The notes: generated from the letters alone by a model not told the origin. Counted from the first letter of the stretch, positions 8,796-17,981 are shown. The stretch: DNA of 64,000 nucleotides from Streptomyces sp. PTY087I2 (GCF_001687325.1 NZ_LZRD01000005.1:226305-290304), one strand, 5' to 3'. Program-made: numbers and translations.

Positions 8796-9072
8796 GACAC
8801 CGCGCCGTGTGGTGCTGAACCGGGAAGGCCCGATCCTGGTGGAAGGGCCGGTCGAGGTCGTCGGCGACGACGGCACGACGACCAGGTCCGACCGGTTCGT
8901 CGTCGCGATCTGCACCTGCCGCCGCAGCCGCGCCTACCCCTGGTGCGACACCAGCCACCGCCGCCGCAAGCCCGCCGGGCCCGCGGAAGGCCGCCCGGAC
9001 GGCCGAAAGCCGGAGGAAGGCCGTCCGGACGGCCGACCGCCCGAGGAGAGCGAGGAGGAGCCCCGACCGTGA
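8779..9072 (+). CDS. CDGSH-type iron-sulfur protein
   Basis: A 97-aa protein whose core CTCRRSRAYPWCDTSH carries C45, C47, C56 and H60, matching the CDGSH rule C-x-C-x2-S-x3-P-x-C-D-x2-H. That motif holds a redox-active [2Fe-2S] cluster with one histidine ligand. The usual Gly-Ser/Ala after CD is Thr-Ser here. The tail has two ten-residue repeats of EGRPDGR type. Translation is coupled on both sides: a 17-bp overlap with the methyltransferase and a GTGA overlap with the iron enzyme downstream. It probably passes electrons to, or senses iron or redox for, that partner (inference). Confidence 0.88.
   Translation: MVVRNETPRRVVLNREGPILVEGPVEVVGDDGTTTRSDRFVVAICTCRRSRAYPWCDTSHRRRKPAGPAEGRPDGRKPEEGRPDGRPPEESEEEPRP
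8985..9036 (+). repeat. Direct repeat in the CDGSH gene tail
   Basis: A 22-bp unit (8985-9006) is repeated at 9015-9036 with one mismatch and a 30-bp period, giving two in-frame EGRPDGR decapeptides followed by an acidic end. Confidence 0.8.
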
Positions 9073-10100
9073 CGACCCAGGCCACCACCCCGCCCGGCAG
9101 CCCCGTCGCGTCCCCCGCCCTGCCGACGGCGCGCGGACCCCTGAGCGAGAGCGGCCTCGCCGTGCTGGCGGGCAGCGGTACCCGCCTCCCCGCCACCGAC
9201 GAGGTCCGCCGCTCCGACCCGTACGGGGACGACCTCCAGCTCCTCCTGTACGTCCTGTACGAGCTCCACTACCGCGGGTTCGCCGGGGTGGACGAGCGGC
9301 TGGAATGGGACCCCGCCCTGCTCGGCGTGCGCGCGGCGGCCGAGGACGTCTTCCTGGACGCGCTGCGCCGCGACGCCGGCCCGGGCGGGCAGGACGTGGC
9401 CGGGGCGGTGGACGCGCTCCAGCTGGAACCCGTCGGGGACGACGGCCACGGCGTCAGCCACCACCTCCGGCGGGAGGGCGAGCTGTGGCAGCTGCGCGAG
9501 TACGCCGCCGTGCGCTCGCTCTACCACCTCAAGGAGGCCGATCCGCATCTGTGGGTGGTGCCCAGGCTCCGGGGCCGGGCGAAGGCGGCGATGGTCGCCG
9601 TGGAGTTCGACGAGTTCGGCGCGGGGCGGGCGGAGAACGTCCACGCCCAGCTCTTCGCCGACCTGATGACGGACCTCGGCCTGGACGCCCGGTACGGCCA
9701 CTACGTCGACGCCGCACCCGCCCAGGCCCTGGCCACGGTCAACCTGATGTCCCTCTTCGGCCTGCACCGGCGGCTGCGCGGCGCCCTGGTCGGGCACTTC
9801 GCCACGGTGGAGATCACCTCGTCCCCGGGGTCGAGACGACTGGCCGAGGCCCTGCGCCGCGTCGGCGCGGGCCCCGCCGCGCAACGGTTCTACGACGAAC
9901 ACGTGGAGGCCGACGCGGTCCACGAACAGGTGGTGCGCCACGAGGTGATCGCCGGCCTGCTGGAGGACGAACCCGCCCTGGCCGCCGACGTGGTCCTGGG
10001 CATCGAGTCGACCGGCCACCTGGAGCACCTCCTCGGCGACCACCTGCTGGCGGCGTGGCGCGCGGGCAGATCGGCACTGCGCACACCTCTGCCGTCCTGA
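9069..10100 (+). CDS. Iron-containing redox enzyme, haem-oxygenase-like (HDO) fold
   Basis: A 343-aa helical protein of the iron-containing redox enzyme family (haem-oxygenase-like di-iron oxidases/oxygenases). Candidate metal ligands are E65/H67 in YELHYRGF, E179-D181-E182 and H192 in EFDEFGAGRAENVH, and the YDEHVEADAVHE segment about residues 275-286. This E/H/D distribution is characteristic of the family. The GTG start overlaps the CDGSH stop (GTGA), and GAGGAGGAG lies upstream. Relatives oxidise or cleave amino-acid-derived or fatty-acid substrates; the substrate here is unknown. Confidence 0.82.
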   Translation: MTTQATTPPGSPVASPALPTARGPLSESGLAVLAGSGTRLPATDEVRRSDPYGDDLQLLLYVLYELHYRGFAGVDERLEWDPALLGVRAAAEDVFLDALRRDAGPGGQDVAGAVDALQLEPVGDDGHGVSHHLRREGELWQLREYAAVRSLYHLKEADPHLWVVPRLRGRAKAAMVAVEFDEFGAGRAENVHAQLFADLMTDLGLDARYGHYVDAAPAQALATVNLMSLFGLHRRLRGALVGHFATVEITSSPGSRRLAEALRRVGAGPAAQRFYDEHVEADAVHEQVVRHEVIAGLLEDEPALAADVVLGIESTGHLEHLLGDHLLAAWRAGRSALRTPLPS

Positions 10101-10151
10101 GGGCCACCCGGGGAGGTCGGGCCGGGGGCGGGAGCGGCCGCCGTCCGGGCG

Positions 10152-10478
10152 TCAGCGGCCGAGGGCCTTGCGCAGCTCTTCCTTGTTCATGGAGGAACGC
10201 CCGTCGATGTTCCTCTTCTTCGCCTCCGCGTAGAGCTGATCCTTCGTCGGGCCCTGCGCGCCCTTGTGGGAGCGTTCACCGCCGCGTTCGTAGGCGGACT
10301 TCCTGTCCTGCGTCGACGTCCTGCTGGCCGTCCTCGACTCGCCGGACCGGGCGCGCTGCTTGTTGACGGTCCGGGCCGCGATCTCTTTCGCACGGCCCTC
10401 CGACGCGCCCCGTTCCTCCTGGCTCTCCTTGATGTGCTCGTACTGCCGCTCACGCTTCTTGTTCGATCCGGCCGGCAT
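10152..10478 (-). CDS. Small basic Rho-N/SAP-like protein
   Basis: A 108-aa, strongly charged protein, rich in Lys, Arg, Glu and Ser. Its C-terminal 35 residues (TKDQLYAEAKKRNIDGRSSMNKEELRKALGR region) have the helix-extended loop-helix pattern of Rho N-terminal or SAP-like nucleic-acid-binding motifs. The N-terminus (NKKRERQYEHIKESQEERG) is a predicted long helix. Such proteins are common in actinomycetes under labels such as plasmid stabilisation protein, without firm function. AAGGAG precedes the ATG. A possible stress-sigma-factor promoter lies about 65-90 bp upstream. Confidence 0.8.
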   Translation of the reverse strand: MPAGSNKKRERQYEHIKESQEERGASEGRAKEIAARTVNKQRARSGESRTASRTSTQDRKSAYERGGERSHKGAQGPTKDQLYAEAKKRNIDGRSSMNKEELRKALGR

Positions 10479-10542
10479 GGCGTGCTCCTTTCTTCGTCTT
10501 TCTTCGTCCGGGGGGTGTCGGTCCGAGGCGACGCCCCTCGCG

Positions 10543-10566
10543 TTTCCCGTACGAACCCCACTAAAC
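10543..10566 (-). promoter_or_regulatory. Possible SigB-like promoter for the small basic protein gene
   Basis: Read on the minus strand this is GTTT, 14 bases, then GGGAAA, close to the actinobacterial SigB-type pattern (GTTT - 14 to 16 - GGGTAY/GGGAAA). It ends 65 bp upstream of the start codon at 10478. A match to a short degenerate motif only. Confidence 0.4.
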
Positions 10567-10658
10567 AGCGCACACCGCGACAGTGCCCGTGGAGGCGTCG
10601 AAAGGGGTCCCCGCCCCTGCCCCAGGTGAGCCGTGTCTCACCCGGGCCCCACGACTTG

Positions 10659-10680
10659 TCTATGCAACGAGTTGCATAGA
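10659..10680. promoter_or_regulatory. PadR operator, near-perfect palindrome
   Basis: TCTATGCAAC (10659-10668) and GTTGCATAGA (10671-10680) are perfect 10-bp inverted arms around GA. The palindrome ends 11 bp before the padR-type start codon and overlaps the expected ribosome-loading region, so bound protein would block its own transcription or initiation. ATGCAAC-type dyads are typical of PadR sites. Confidence 0.8.
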
Positions 10681-10691
10681 AGGATCGCCGT

Positions 10692-11285
10692 ATGGCCCTC
10701 GACCACGCGATCCTCGTCTCCCTGCTGGAGCGGCCCGGCTCCGGCTATGAGCTGGCCCGGCGGTTCGAGCGGTCCATCGGGTACTTCTGGACCGCCACCC
10801 ACCAGCAGATCTACCGCGTACTGGGCCGCATGGTCGCCGACGGCCTTCTCCTGGTCCGTGAGGTGGAGCAGCAGGGGCGGCCGGACAAGAAGGAGTACTC
10901 CGTCACCGGGTCCGGCCGCGCCGCCCTCGCCGCGTGGCTGCACAAGCCGATCGAGCCGGAGAGTCTGCGGCACGATCTCGCCGTGAAGATCCGGGGCGCG
11001 GCCTTCGACGACCCGGCCGCCCTGATCGACGAGGTCGAGCGCCACCGCCAGGTGCACCGCGACCGGCTCGCGCACTACCTCGCCGGGGAGCTGCGCGACT
11101 TCACCGGGCCCGACGCCCCCGCGCCGCAGGACGTCGGCCAGGAACTCCAGCACGTCGTGCTGCGGGGCGGCATCGCGTACGAGCGCATGACGATCGCCTG
11201 GCTCGACGACGTACTCGCCACACTCCACCGGCTCGACGCCGCGAGCCCCGGCGACCGGCTCGAAGCGGCGGGCCCCGGCGCCTGA
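10692..11285 (+). CDS. PadR family transcriptional regulator
   Basis: A 197-aa repressor. The N-terminal winged helix (about residues 3-80) has the PadR signature ILVSLLERPGSGYELARRFERSIGYFWTATHQQIYRVLGRM and the wing VEQQGRPDKKEYSVT. The C-terminal antiparallel helices (VERHRQVHRDRLAHY onward) form the dimerisation region. AAGGA stands seven bases before the ATG. A 22-bp palindrome lies directly upstream, which points to autoregulation. The acyl-CoA dehydrogenase gene follows after 66 bp on the same strand and is the likely co-regulated partner. Confidence 0.93.
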   Translation: MALDHAILVSLLERPGSGYELARRFERSIGYFWTATHQQIYRVLGRMVADGLLLVREVEQQGRPDKKEYSVTGSGRAALAAWLHKPIEPESLRHDLAVKIRGAAFDDPAALIDEVERHRQVHRDRLAHYLAGELRDFTGPDAPAPQDVGQELQHVVLRGGIAYERMTIAWLDDVLATLHRLDAASPGDRLEAAGPGA

Positions 11286-11351
11286 ACGGCGCACCCGCCC
11301 GCCACCTCCGTACCACCGAAGAAACCCTCACCCTCCCGGAAGGCACCCGCC

Positions 11352-13076
11352 ATGGCCGAGTCCGCGTCGCTCCTGTTCAACCCGCACACCTACGACCCCG
11401 AGCACTTCGACCCGGAGACCCGCAGGCTGCTCCGCGCCACCGTCGACTGGTTCGAGGCGCGCGGCAAGCGCCGGCTGATCGAGGACTACCGCTCCCGCGC
11501 CTGGCTCGGCGACTTCCTCGACTTCGCCGCGCGGGAAGGCCTGTTCGCCACCTTCCTCACCCCCGCCTCCGCCGCGGGGAAGGACGACCAGCGCTGGGAC
11601 ACCGCCCGGATCGCCGCCCTCAACGAGATCTTCGGGTTCTACGGCCTCGACTACTGGTACGCCTGGCAGGTGACCATCCTCGGCCTCGGCCCGGTCTGGC
11701 AGAGCGACAACGCCGACGCCCGCGCCCGGGCGGCCGAACTCCTCGCCCAGGGTGAGGTGTTCGCCTTCGGCCTCTCCGAGAAGACCCACGGCGCCGACAT
11801 CTACTCCACCGACATGCTGCTGACGCCGGACGGCGACGGCGGCTTCCTGGCCTCCGGTTCCAAGTACTACATCGGCAACGGCAACGCCGCCGGTCTCGTC
11901 TCCGTCTTCGGCCGCCGCACCGACGTCGAGGGCCCCGACGGTTACGTCTTCTTCGCCGCCGACAGCCGCCACGAGGCGTACCGGCTCGTGAAGAACGTCG
12001 TCGACTCCTCCAAGTACGTCAGCGAGTTCCGCCTCGCCGACTACCCGGTCGCGCCCGCCGACATCCTGCACACCGGCCGCGCCGCCTTCGACGCCGCGCT
12101 CAACACCGTCAACGTCGGCAAGTTCAACCTCTGCACCGCCTCCATCGGCATCTGCGAGCACGCGATGTACGAGGCCGTCACCCATGCGAGCAACCGCATC
12201 CTCTACGGCCGCCCGGTCACCGCCTTCCCGCACGTGCGCCGTGAGCTGACCGACGCCTACGTCCGGCTCGTCGGGATGAAGCTGTTCAGCGACCGCGCCG
12301 TCGACTACTTCCGCTCCGCCGGGCCCGACGACCGCCGCTACCTCCTCTTCAACCCGATGACGAAGATGAAGGTGACCACGGAGGGCGAGAAGGTCATCGA
12401 CCTGATGTGGGACGTCATCGCCGCCAAGGGCTTCGAGAAGGACAACTACTTCGCCCAGGCCGCCATCGAGATCCGGGGCCTGCCCAAGCTGGAGGGCACG
12501 GTCCACGTGAACCTCGCGCTGATCCTGAAGTTCATGCACAACCACCTGCTCAACCCGGTCGACTACCCGGCCGTCCCGACCCGTCTCGACGCCGCCGACG
12601 ACGCGTTCCTCTTCCGGCAGGGTCCGGCCCGCGGCCTCGGCTCCGTACGCTTCCACGACTGGCGCACCGCGTTCGACGCGTACGCCGAGGTGGCCAACGT
12701 CGCCCGCTTCCGCGAGCAGGCCGACGCCCTGTGCACCTTCGTCGAGACGGCCGCCCCCGACGAGGAGCAGAGCCGCGACCTGGACCTCCTCCTCGCCGTC
12801 GGCCAGCTCTTCGCCCTCGTCGTCCACGGCCAGCTCATCCTGGAGCAGGCCCGCCTGACCGGCCTCGACGAGGAGCTGCTGGACGAGCTGTTCGCCGTGC
12901 TCGTACGCGACTTCTCCGCGCACGCCGTCGAACTGCACGGCAAGGACTCCGCCACCGAGGACCAGCAGGAGTGGGCGCTGGGCGCGGTCCGCCGGCCGGT
13001 CGTCGACGCGGAGCGTTCGGCCCGGATCTGGGAGCGTGTGGAGGCGCTGTCGGGGGCGTACGAGATGGCTGAGTGA
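11352..13076 (+). CDS. Acyl-CoA dehydrogenase family protein
   Basis: A 574-aa FAD-dependent acyl-CoA dehydrogenase. The middle domain contains FAFGLSEKTHGADIYSTDM (about residues 136-154), the usual flavin/substrate segment, followed by GSKYYIGNGNAAGLVSVFGRR. The helical C-terminal domain includes YGRPVTAFPHVRRELTDAYVRLV and GLPKLEGTVHVN. At 574 residues it is longer than the usual 380-400, with an extended C-terminus as in long-chain or alkylation-type members. It is probably repressed by the adjacent PadR protein. The precise substrate is unknown. Confidence 0.87.
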   Translation: MAESASLLFNPHTYDPEHFDPETRRLLRATVDWFEARGKRRLIEDYRSRAWLGDFLDFAAREGLFATFLTPASAAGKDDQRWDTARIAALNEIFGFYGLDYWYAWQVTILGLGPVWQSDNADARARAAELLAQGEVFAFGLSEKTHGADIYSTDMLLTPDGDGGFLASGSKYYIGNGNAAGLVSVFGRRTDVEGPDGYVFFAADSRHEAYRLVKNVVDSSKYVSEFRLADYPVAPADILHTGRAAFDAALNTVNVGKFNLCTASIGICEHAMYEAVTHASNRILYGRPVTAFPHVRRELTDAYVRLVGMKLFSDRAVDYFRSAGPDDRRYLLFNPMTKMKVTTEGEKVIDLMWDVIAAKGFEKDNYFAQAAIEIRGLPKLEGTVHVNLALILKFMHNHLLNPVDYPAVPTRLDAADDAFLFRQGPARGLGSVRFHDWRTAFDAYAEVANVARFREQADALCTFVETAAPDEEQSRDLDLLLAVGQLFALVVHGQLILEQARLTGLDEELLDELFAVLVRDFSAHAVELHGKDSATEDQQEWALGAVRRPVVDAERSARIWERVEALSGAYEMAE

Positions 13077-13150
13077 CCGACGGCGACGCCGGGCGGCCCG
13101 TTCCCCGGACACCCCCGCCTCGCCGGAACTAATCTGGAGATCCACCAGAG

Positions 13151-15093
13151 ATGACGGCGATGCGGGGGAAAAGGGTGCAGCTGGATGCGGGGCCGGTCAG
13201 CCGTCTGTTCTTCGGGCGGGACGATGCGGAGACGGACCTGCGGGACGGTCTCCTGAAAGGGCCGGTCTTCCGGCCCACGTACGCCTACCGTGAGGCCCTG
13301 TCCGGTCGGAAGTCCCTCGTCATCGGCCGGAAGGGCTCCGGGAAGAGCGCCATCTGCCGTCACCTGGCCGGCCCGGACGGCCACCCGGGCGCCTCGGTGC
13401 TCATCGCACCGGACGACGCGGCCGGCGACGAGATCCGCCGCTTCTCCCTTCAGGGCCTCACCCCCGACACCGCCAAGTCGCTGATCTGGCGTTACATCTT
13501 CGCCGTTCACGCGGCACGCCATCTCACCGGTCACGCACGCGCCGCCCACGGCCGGCGGCTCCCGGGATCCGTCCGTGCGGTGCGGTCCTTCCTGGAGGCC
13601 AACGGCGAGTCGGACGACGCGCGTCTGTACGAAAGGCTCCGCCGAGGCATCGGCCGGCTCCAGTCCGCCGATCTCTCGCTCAAGGCATTCGGCTTCGAAG
13701 CGGCTCTGGGCATCGGCGGCGCTTCCGAGGGTGCGGAGGCCTCCCGTCAGCTCGACGTCCTGGAAGCGGGGGTGCAGGCCGGGTTCGCCGATCTCGGCTG
13801 TGCCCGCCTGCACCCGCCGCTGCTGCTCCTCGTCGACCAGCTGGAGCAGGTGTGGACCGTCGAGCCCGAGAGCCACGCCCTGGTCACGGGGCTGCTGCTC
13901 GCCGCGAAACACACCATGTCCTTCTACGACAACGCTGTGCGTACGGCGCTGTTCATCCGCGCCGACATCTACGACACCCTGAATTTCGGTGACGGCGACA
14001 AGTTCCACAGCGACGAGATCCGCATTTCCTGGGCCCGCGAAGCCCTGGAGGACCTGGCGCTCCACCGGGCCCGGGCCTCGCTCGGAGCCCCTCTCACCAG
14101 GCAGGAACTGTGGGGGACCTGTTCCCGGTGAGCGTCAAGGGGGAGCCGACGTCCGCGTACATCCTCCGTCACTCGCTGCCGCGCCCGCGCGACACCATCC
14201 AGTTCCTCAACGTCTGCCGCGACATCGCCGACGAGGCAGGCAACTTCACGATCACCGAGCACGATGTGCTGGCCGCCACGGAACGGTTCTCCGGTTGGAA
14301 GCTCCAGGACCTGGCCAAGGAATATCTGATCAGCCATCCTTTCCTGCGCTCTCTCTTCGTTCTGTTCGAGAACGCGGGCTACGTCGTGATGCGGGCCGCC
14401 CTGGAAGACCGCTTCGAAGCCTGCAAGCGGTCACTCCACCTGGCGTTCTCCGACTACACCGAAAGCCTCACCACACAAGGCGTCATCGACGTGCTCTACG
14501 GAGTCGGCTTCATCGGCGTGAAGCGCGGCAACGACACCGTCTACGCCGGCGGCAGCGCCACGCCCCCGCTGCCCGACGAGGACGAGTTCCATGTGCACCC
14601 GTGCTTCAGGACGGCGCTGAACTGCCTCGGGGCCATGGAGCTGCCCACCTATCTGCCCGGCCGGGCCCGGAACCCGGTCGTCGGGCACAGCTCTCTCGCC
14701 GCCGCGATCACCGCGGCCGACGTCGGACTCACGGTCAACCGGAACGTACGCCTGCTCAACGAGGTGACCGCCGCCGGCGAGCGGCTGCTCCGGCAACTGA
14801 CCCGGTCCGGCCTCCCGGACAACATGCGGGAAGAGGTGTACGCCGAGATCGCGCGGGTCGTCGCCGTGGCCGAGGAGGCCCGAAGCGAACAGCCCGACGG
14901 CGGCAGACGGGACGTGCCCGACCATGTCCTGGCGGCCGCGGTCTATCTCGACGCGCTCGCGACGCGACTGGCCGCGCACGGATTCCGGGACCGTACGGTC
15001 ACGAGGGGGCTGGAGGACGAGTCCCGGGCCCTCATCAGGTCCCTCGGGGGATCCCTGGGAGGCGGCGGGGGCGGAGGGTCCGACTCCGGATGA
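13151..15093 (+). pseudogene. P-loop ATPase (Sll1717-like), split by a one-base frameshift
   Basis: Two overlapping reading frames encode consecutive parts of one roughly 645-aa ATPase. The first (13151-14131) has LFFGRDDAETDL, Walker A GRKGSGKS (about residue 57) and Walker B LLLLVDQLEQV. The second (from 14110, -1 frame, to 15093) continues without a break as GDLFPVSVKGEPTSAYILRHS and ends in a glycine-rich tail. The join lies at five G residues, 14112-14116; one extra G would restore a single frame. It may be a true mutation, a base missing from the assembly, or ribosomal slippage on GGG. The family assignment to Sll1717-like P-loop ATPases is from motif memory. Confidence 0.75.
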
Positions 15094-15142
15094 CCGGGTC
15101 GCGCCAGGGCCCGTCCGGCCGTTCCCGTCGTCGCCCATAGGG

Positions 15143-15167
15143 CACCACCTCCGTTTGCGGGGTGGTG
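15143..15167 (+). terminator. Hairpin between the P-loop ATPase and clpC-like gene
   Basis: CACCACC-T-CCG pairs with CGGGGTGGTG around a TTTG loop, leaving one bulged base. It lies 50 bp after the ATPase stop and 49 bp before the clpC-like ATG, so it could end the upstream transcript or sit in the clp leader. There is no T-run. Confidence 0.35.
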
Positions 15168-15215
15168 GACATCGCGTTTCAGTGGGAGAGCCCCCTCGCC
15201 TTCCCTGGAGCAGAC

Positions 15216-17765
15216 ATGTCGATGGCGTTCGGTTCACCCCTCGGTCCGTCCGATCCGTTCAGCGATCTGCTGAACCGGTTCTTCGGGATGTCGCCCGCCT
15301 CCTCGCCCCCCGCGATGCAGCGCGTCCCGATCGGGCGGCTGCTGACGGAGTCCTCCCACGAGCTGCTGGGCCGGGCGACGAGCAAGGCGGCCGAGGACGG
15401 CACCGCGGACCTCGACACCGAGCACCTGCTGTGGGCGGCCACCCAGGTCGAACCCTCGCGCGGGCTGCTGTCCCGGGCCGGGGTCGACCCCGACGCGCTC
15501 GCCGCGCAGCTCGACGAGGTGCTGCCCCGGGAGTCCGCCGAGCCGTCCGCCGAGCCCGGGCTCACCCCGGCGGCGAAGCGGACCCTCACCGCCGCCTACG
15601 CCCGTTCCCAGGCGGCCGGGGTGTCCTACATCGGCCCCGAGCACATCCTCGGCGCACTCATCGACGACGCGAACTCCGGTGCCGGGCGGTTCCTGGGTTC
15701 GGACGACCTCGACGTAGGGAAGCTGCGCGGCGCGGCCGACCGGGCGGCGGGCCCGGACGGGGCTCCCGGCGGGGCCAAGCAGCCTGCGACGACCCTCGAC
15801 GAATTCGGCCGGGACCTCACGGAGGAGGCCAAGGCCGGCAAGCTCGACCCCGTGGTCGGGCGGGCCGAGGAGATCGAGCAGACCATCGAGATCCTCTCGC
15901 GGCGCTCCAAGAACAACCCTGTCCTCATCGGCGAGCCCGGCGTCGGCAAGACCGCCATCGTGGAGGGCCTGGCCCAGAGCATCGTCGCGGGAGAGGTGCC
16001 CGACACCCTCAAGGACAAGCGCGTCGTCTCCCTGGACCTGTCCGGCATGGTCGCCGGAGCCCAGTACCGCGGCCAGTTCGAGGAGCGGCTGAAGAAGGTC
16101 ATCGAGGACGTGCAGAAGGCCGAGGGGGAGATCATCCTCTTCATCGACGAACTCCACACGGTCGTCGGCGCGGGCGCCACGGGCGAGGGCTCCATGGACG
16201 CGGGCAACATGCTCAAGCCCGCCCTCGCCCGCGGTGAACTGCACGTCGTCGGCGCGACGACGATCGACGAGTACCGCAAGCACATCGAGAAGGACGCCGC
16301 CCTGGAGCGCCGCTTCCAGCCCGTCCTGGTCCCGGAGCCCACCGTCGAGGAGACCATCCAGATCCTCGAAGGACTGCGGGACGCCTACGAGGCCCACCAC
16401 CAGGTCCGCTTCGCCGACGGGGCCCTCACGGCGGCCGCCGAACTGTCCGACCGCTACATCAGCGACCGCTTCCTGCCCGACAAGGCCATCGACCTGATGG
16501 ACCAGGCCGGGGCCCGCGTACGGCTGCGCAGCGCGAACCGCTCCACCGAGGTCGTCAGCCGCGAGGACCGCCTCGCCAAACTGCGCCGCGAGAAGGACGA
16601 AGCGGTCGCCGGCGAGGAGTTCGAGAAGGCGTCCGGGCTGAAGCAGCAGATCGCCGAGGTCGAGGGCGAACTCGCCGGGATCGAGGAGCGCCGCGAGGGC
16701 GTCGTCTCGGTCACCTCCTCCGACATCGCCGACGTCGTCTCCCGCCGCACCGGCATCCCGGTCTCCCAGCTCACCGCCAGCGAGAAGGAGAAGCTCCTCA
16801 AGCTGGAGGAGGAGATGCACGCCCGGATCGTCGGCCAGGAGGAGGCCGTCACCGCGGTCTCCGAAGCCGTACGCCGCAACCGCGCCGGCATGGGCGACCC
16901 GAACCGGCCCGTCGGCTCGTTCCTCTTCCTCGGCCCCACCGGCGTCGGCAAGACGGAGCTGGCCAAGACGCTCGCCGAGCTGCTGTTCGGCGAGGACGAC
17001 CGGATGGTCCGCTTCGACATGAGCGAGTTCCAGGAGAAGCACACGGTCGCCCGGCTCGTCGGCGCGCCTCCCGGATACGTCGGTTACGACGAGGCCGGCC
17101 AGCTCACCGAGAAGGTGCGGCGCAACCCCTACAGCGTCGTCCTGTTCGACGAGGTCGAGAAGGCGCACCCCGACGTCTTCAACACGCTGCTCCAGATCCT
17201 CGACGACGGCCGCCTCACCGACGGACAGGGCCGCACCGTCGACTTCCGGCACTGCGTCGTCATCATGACGTCCAACATCGGCGCCCACCGCATCCTCGCC
17301 CACGAGGGCGATGCCGCCGAGCTCAAGGACGAGCTGATGGAGGACCTGCGCGGCCGGTTCCTGCCCGAGTTCCTCAACCGCATCGACGACATCATCGTCT
17401 TCCACAGCCTCACCGAGGACGACCTGTCCGAGATCGTCGACCACCTCCTGGACCGCAGCAAGCACCGCGTCCACGCCCAGGGCATGACTCTGGAGGTCAC
17501 CGAGGCGGCGAAGAAACTCCTGGTCGCCCACGGCTACCAGCCGGAGTTCGGCGCCCGCCCGCTGCGCCGCACGATCCAGACGGAACTGGACAACCGCGTC
17601 GCCTCCCTGCTGCTCGGCGGCGAAGCCGACCCCGGGGACACGATCGTCGCCGACGTGGTCGACGACTCCCTGCACTGCACCATCCGCAAGGGCGACGGCG
17701 CCGGAGAGACCCCCGCCGCCGACGAGGCCGCCGCGGCGGCCGACACCCCCGACGGCAAGGAGTGA
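15216..17765 (+). CDS. ClpC-like AAA+ unfoldase with UVR domain
   Basis: An 849-aa two-ring AAA+ protein. After an N-terminal Clp-repeat domain (from [18 protein letters not shown]), AAA-1 has Walker A GEPGVGKT at 239-246; a short UVR-type coiled coil follows at about 450-490 ([19 protein letters not shown]), as in ClpC and not ClpB; AAA-2 has GPTGVGKT near 573. The loop after [10 protein letters not shown] that carries the ClpP-docking [LIV]G[FL] in ClpA/ClpC lacks that tripeptide, so it may work without ClpP. ATG 15216 has GGAG five bases upstream; an in-frame GTG at 15162 is an alternative. A small charged protein follows 3 bp after the stop. Confidence 0.9.
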   Translation: MSMAFGSPLGPSDPFSDLLNRFFGMSPASSPPAMQRVPIGRLLTESSHELLGRATSKAAEDGTADLDTEHLLWAATQVEPSRGLLSRAGVDPDALAAQLDEVLPRESAEPSAEPGLTPAAKRTLTAAYARSQAAGVSYIGPEHILGALIDDANSGAGRFLGSDDLDVGKLRGAADRAAGPDGAPGGAKQPATTLDEFGRDLTEEAKAGKLDPVVGRAEEIEQTIEILSRRSKNNPVLIGEPGVGKTAIVEGLAQSIVAGEVPDTLKDKRVVSLDLSGMVAGAQYRGQFEERLKKVIEDVQKAEGEIILFIDELHTVVGAGATGEGSMDAGNMLKPALARGELHVVGATTIDEYRKHIEKDAALERRFQPVLVPEPTVEETIQILEGLRDAYEAHHQVRFADGALTAAAELSDRYISDRFLPDKAIDLMDQAGARVRLRSANRSTEVVSREDRLAKLRREKDEAVAGEEFEKASGLKQQIAEVEGELAGIEERREGVVSVTSSDIADVVSRRTGIPVSQLTASEKEKLLKLEEEMHARIVGQEEAVTAVSEAVRRNRAGMGDPNRPVGSFLFLGPTGVGKTELAKTLAELLFGEDDRMVRFDMSEFQEKHTVARLVGAPPGYVGYDEAGQLTEKVRRNPYSVVLFDEVEKAHPDVFNTLLQILDDGRLTDGQGRTVDFRHCVVIMTSNIGAHRILAHEGDAAELKDELMEDLRGRFLPEFLNRIDDIIVFHSLTEDDLSEIVDHLLDRSKHRVHAQGMTLEVTEAAKKLLVAHGYQPEFGARPLRRTIQTELDNRVASLLLGGEADPGDTIVADVVDDSLHCTIRKGDGAGETPAADEAAAAADTPDGKE

Positions 17766-17768
17766 GCG

Positions 17769-17945
17769 ATGTCCCACCATCACCACAAGTCGAACGAAGA
17801 GGTCGAGGGCGACCCGGACACCGGCCACAGCCGCGGGATGCCCCGCCGCCCGGACGAGAAGCAGCTCGACGAGCGCCTGGAGGAGGACCGCGAGGAAATG
17901 GGCCTCGACCCGGACGGGAGGAACCGGAAGAAGAAGTCCGACTAG
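17769..17945 (+). CDS. Small charged hypothetical protein
   Basis: A 58-aa hydrophilic protein (starts MSHHHHKSNEEVEGD, ends NRKKKSD) that follows the clpC-like gene after 3 bp, so it is presumably co-transcribed. It has a natural His4 run, many Asp/Glu/Arg residues, no hydrophobic core and probably no fixed fold. The KRPDEKQLDERLEED-like centre (residues 26-45) may form one helix. I do not recognise a family. The last codons and stop are duplicated in tandem just downstream. Confidence 0.7.
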   Translation: MSHHHHKSNEEVEGDPDTGHSRGMPRRPDEKQLDERLEEDREEMGLDPDGRNRKKKSD

Positions 17946-17981
17946 GGACCCGGTAAGAAGAAGTCCGACTAGGGACCCGGT
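17928..17981 (+). repeat. Perfect 27-bp tandem duplication
   Basis: The unit beginning AAGAAGAAGTCCGACTAG at 17928-17954 is repeated exactly at 17955-17981. It covers the codons KKKSD, the stop codon and nine bases after it. The second copy lies outside the gene. Confidence 0.95.

Noticed and set aside
14110..14116. Classical X-XXY-YYZ -1 slippery heptamer in the P-loop ATPase
   Set aside because: In the zero frame the site is G TGG GGG, which does not re-pair well in the P site. Only a weaker single-codon GGG slip is possible, so a missing base is the simpler explanation.
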